DNA of 9,524 bases from an uncultured Fidelibacterota bacterium (lineage in GTDB: Bacteria > Fidelibacterota > Marinisomatia > Marinisomatales > UBA8229). The notes under the pieces were generated by a model. The model was not told where the DNA came from and did not search any database. It saw only the letters and a list, made by a program, of their open reading frames with translations. The translations under genes were made by a program, and so were the position numbers. Positions 7,441-9,524 of this stretch are shown piece after piece (the first letter of the stretch is position 1; each line of letters opens with the position of its first letter). The DNA is taken from the NCBI GenBank assembly GCA_913054425.1, contig CAJXJG010000055.1, positions 1-9,524 on the forward strand. Reading direction: 5' to 3'.

Positions 7441-8514
7441 ATGGAAAAAAGAATAATGGTAAAAAGGAGTTCTTTTGGTTTAACTATTATTTTCTTGATG
7501 AATATAATGGTGGGTCAATCGGTATCAAATTTTGGTTCCATGACAAATGATCGTTTAGGAACAAGTGCTGCGATGGAACTATTGATACCTGTTGGAGCAC
7601 GGGACATGGCAATGGGAGGTGCAGGAATTGCTACTTCTACAGGACTTGAATCCATTTATTGGAATCCTGCTGGTCTTGGGCGTATTAAAGGTAAAGCTTC
7701 AGGATTGTTCAGTAACATGAATTACATTGCAGACATTGCAGTAAACTATGGCGCTGTTGGCCTTAATTTTGGTAAATCGGGCGTATTTGCTTTTAGTGTA
7801 AAGGCTGTAGATTATGGTCGGATTCTTTTAACAACAGTAGATGACCCTGAAGGTATTGCTGGTAGAACTTTTACGCCGAACTTTTTAAATCTTGGATTTA
7901 GTTATGCGAGACCTTTTACTGCTTCCATCACTGCTGGCGCTACAATAAAAATGTTTTCTCAAAATATTAATCGTGTGACGGGAAAAGGAATGGCAATAGA
8001 TATAGGTTTACAATATAGTGGGGTTGCTGGTATTCCGGGTATTCATCTCGGGGTGGTACTGAAAAATATGGGGCCTCAAGTCTCTTATGGTGGTCCTGGC
8101 CTGTCACGTATGGCCGATCCGGAAGAAGGACGACGACCTCCACAATTCTTCCAATCTCAAGCTGCAAGTTTTGAACTGCCTTCTTCCGTTGAGATAGGTT
8201 TAGCTTATGATTATAATATTAGTGAGGGATTGAATCTCACCATGAATGGTGCTTATGCTAAAAATAACTTAACTATTAATGCCTATAAATTTGGTGGTGA
8301 AGTAACGCTCAATCTAAATACTTTAATAGTTTCAGGTCGCACTGGTATGGATATGCTTAATACAGAAAATTTTGATGAGAATATCTATGGTCCAAGATTT
8401 GGTTTTGGATTAACATTCGAAACGCCGGGCCCTCTTGTCACAATTGACTATGCCTACCGTACAGTTAGTTATTTTGATAACAATTCAATGTTCTCAATTC
8501 AGTTGGGTTTTTAA
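7441..8514 (+). CDS. PorV/PorQ-family outer-membrane beta-barrel protein
   Basis: A 357-aa outer-membrane protein. It has a signal peptide (basic K3-R9, hydrophobic 12-24, probable cleavage near G25/Q26) and then the family signature: LLIPVGARDMAMGGAG at 47-62 followed by IYWNPAGLG at 72-80, as in PorV/PorQ and distantly FadL-type barrels. The remainder is alternating beta-strand sequence ending in SIQLGF, with the terminal phenylalanine expected of an outer-membrane barrel. In T9SS bacteria PorV binds the C-terminal domain of secreted proteins and passes them from the translocon to the cell surface. Placement 39 bases after a gene that encodes such a domain suggests this copy serves that neighbour. 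The family assignment is firm; whether it is the main PorV of the genome or a dedicated paralogue cannot be told here, so I give no gene symbol. Confidence 0.88.
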   Translation: MEKRIMVKRSSFGLTIIFLMNIMVGQSVSNFGSMTNDRLGTSAAMELLIPVGARDMAMGGAGIATSTGLESIYWNPAGLGRIKGKASGLFSNMNYIADIAVNYGAVGLNFGKSGVFAFSVKAVDYGRILLTTVDDPEGIAGRTFTPNFLNLGFSYARPFTASITAGATIKMFSQNINRVTGKGMAIDIGLQYSGVAGIPGIHLGVVLKNMGPQVSYGGPGLSRMADPEEGRRPPQFFQSQAASFELPSSVEIGLAYDYNISEGLNLTMNGAYAKNNLTINAYKFGGEVTLNLNTLIVSGRTGMDMLNTENFDENIYGPRFGFGLTFETPGPLVTIDYAYRTVSYFDNNSMFSIQLGF

Positions 8515-8570
8515 AATATAAATTAGAAAGAAGAATAAAATATCTTCACAAATACAATTTAATATAATCA

Positions 8571-8608
8571 TAAGACTTTTTATTTTTTTAACAAGATAAT
8601 TAGTCTTA
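8571..8608 (+). repeat. Inverted repeat with AT-rich loop after the PorV-like gene
   Basis: TAAGACT at 8571-8577 and AGTCTTA at 8602-8608 are perfect 7-bp inverted copies around a 24-base loop that contains a T-rich run (8577-8589). The T-run is inside the loop rather than after the stem, so this is not a standard intrinsic terminator. It overlaps the tandem repeat at 8597-8616. No gene was found in 8515-8659. Confidence 0.3.
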
Positions 8609-8616
8609 ATTAGTCT
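8597..8616. repeat. Perfect 10-bp tandem repeat upstream of the hydrolase gene
   Basis: TAATTAGTCT occurs twice back to back (8597-8606 and 8607-8616), ending 43 bases before the hydrolase ATG. A 10-base period is close to one DNA helical turn, so the copies face the same side, as in some activator or repressor sites. A TATATT hexamer at 8632-8637 is a possible -10 element just downstream. The repeat itself is certain; its function is inference. Confidence 0.45.
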
Positions 8617-8659
8617 CTATTAAAATTGGCTTATATTTATAGAGGTGTCTTCAACTTAT

Positions 8660-9524
8660 ATGGGTAGAATAACATTAATTAGTAAATCGAGAAGGAAATC
8701 TAGAGTTCTACGATCATTCATTTTTTTACTATTAATTGTAATTTTTCCATCTTGTATTGAAACAGGCCTCAAATCAGGCGAAGGATACGTAGAAGTTGAA
8801 GGAGGTAGAGTATGGTATCGGATCGTTGGATCAGGTAGCGTAACACCGCTGCTGCTGCTACATGGCGGACCTGGGATGCCAAGTTATTACCTAAATTCCC
8901 TATCACAACTTTCAGATGACCGTCCTGTGATTTTCTATGATCAGTTAGGTGCTGGTCGATCAGATAGGCCTGATGACTCCTCACTGTGGCATATAGACCG
9001 TTTCGTAGAAGAATTGGCGCAACTCCGTAAGGAACTGGGTCTAGAAGAAGTTCACATCCTTGGACATTCTTGGGGAACTATGCTGGCAGTAGACTATATG
9101 CTTACGGAACCTAAAGGCGTTAAAAGTTTAATTTTGGCAAGTCCGGCATTAAGTGTTCAGCGTTGGTCTGATGATGCTAAGGTTTTACTTACAACACTTC
9201 CTGAATCCGTACAGAAAATCATCGACCTTCATGAAAGTGAGGGGACGACTGAAACTTTAGAGTATCAAGAGGCGGTGATGGAGTACTACAAGTTATACCT
9301 CTGCCGATCTGACCCCTGGCCTGCCGAGATGGACAGTACTTTTGTCAATTTTAACCCGGATATTTATGGTCAAATGTGGGGGCCGAGTGAGTTCACATCG
9401 ACGGGTTCTTTAAAGAATTATGAGCGAGCAGATGTGCTACCAAAACTCAATCTTCCGGTCCTTTTCACCGCAGGTAGATATGATGAGGCTACCCCAAAGT
9501 CCGTTGAGTATTATCAGAGTTTAG
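8660..9524 (+). CDS. Alpha/beta hydrolase, proline iminopeptidase-like (S33-type), 3'-partial, membrane-anchored or exported
   Basis: The first 288 residues of a hydrolase run off the right edge. The N-terminus has a strongly basic stretch (K9 to R18), a hydrophobic core at 20-29 and a cysteine at 32 (IFPSC), suggesting a lipoprotein signal, although phenylalanine at -3 is not a textbook lipobox. The catalytic domain shows HGGPG at 68-72 (oxyanion hole, typical of proline iminopeptidases), DQLGAGRSDRP at 94-104, the nucleophile elbow GHSWG at 135-139 with Ser137, and the likely catalytic acid Asp275 in GRYDEATP. The catalytic histidine would lie beyond the window. The family removes N-terminal proline or small residues from peptides, but relatives hydrolyse other amides and esters. 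The start is the first ATG after an in-frame stop at 8621; AGAGGTG at 8641-8647 is a rather distant ribosome site, and GTG 8645 is an alternative start. GC is higher than in its neighbours. Confidence 0.85.
   Translation, partial: MGRITLISKSRRKSRVLRSFIFLLLIVIFPSCIETGLKSGEGYVEVEGGRVWYRIVGSGSVTPLLLLHGGPGMPSYYLNSLSQLSDDRPVIFYDQLGAGRSDRPDDSSLWHIDRFVEELAQLRKELGLEEVHILGHSWGTMLAVDYMLTEPKGVKSLILASPALSVQRWSDDAKVLLTTLPESVQKIIDLHESEGTTETLEYQEAVMEYYKLYLCRSDPWPAEMDSTFVNFNPDIYGQMWGPSEFTSTGSLKNYERADVLPKLNLPVLFTAGRYDEATPKSVEYYQSL

Noticed and set aside
8530..8547. GAAGA/TCTTC hairpin after the PorV-like gene as a terminator
   Set aside because: It has only a 5-bp stem with an 8-base loop, low GC and no T-run directly after it.
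8690..8715. Twin-arginine signal in the hydrolase (SRRKSRV at residues 10-16)
   Set aside because: The arginine pair is present but the following Phe/Leu positions of the Tat consensus are missing; a Sec/lipoprotein signal explains the segment better.
1..9524. Defence system, CRISPR array, insertion sequence, tRNA/rRNA or phage signature
   Set aside because: No regularly spaced repeats, transposase or nuclease motifs, terminal inverted repeats or RNA-gene hallmarks were seen on either strand by reading.

Overview
This window is 9.5 kb of an AT-rich bacterial genome of Gram-negative (two-membrane) type. From hand-counted sample lines, GC is about 28-33% at the left edge, about 40% in the middle and about 47% at the right edge. 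The best-supported lineage is the Bacteroidota/FCB side of the tree, most likely a marine lineage such as Candidatus Neomarinimicrobiota (SAR406) or a relative. The reason is the combination of a TonB-dependent receptor with an N-terminal carboxypeptidase-regulatory-like domain, a very large secreted protein ending in a type IX secretion (T9SS type A/FlgD-like) sorting domain, and a PorV/PorQ-family outer-membrane protein. The taxon is inferred from gene style; the window holds no marker gene.

Layout, all on the + strand. (1) 45-674: an unrecognised, very AT-rich gene with a probable coiled coil and a PAS-like C-terminal half; its frame is open to the left edge. (2) 675-855: an AT-rich spacer with a TTGACA-type promoter candidate and a short GC-richer leader that can form two competing small hairpins. 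(3) 856-8514: an operon-like run of three genes separated by 57 and 39 bases: a 1002-aa TonB-dependent receptor, a 1159-aa secreted multidomain protein with a C-terminal sorting domain, and a 357-aa PorV/PorQ-family barrel. (4) 8515-8659: an AT-rich spacer with a perfect 10-bp tandem repeat and an overlapping inverted repeat. (5) 8660-9524: an alpha/beta hydrolase of the proline-iminopeptidase type (S33-like) with an N-terminal membrane or lipoprotein signal, cut by the right edge.

How the genes may work together (inference): the first operon gene is an outer-membrane active transporter, the second is exported and carried to the surface through its C-terminal signal, and the third resembles the T9SS shuttle PorV that binds such signals. 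The unit reads as a self-contained surface system in which the usual SusD partner is replaced by a giant secreted protein plus a dedicated PorV-like protein. The substrate cannot be told from the sequence. No RNA genes, insertion sequences or CRISPR arrays were seen.
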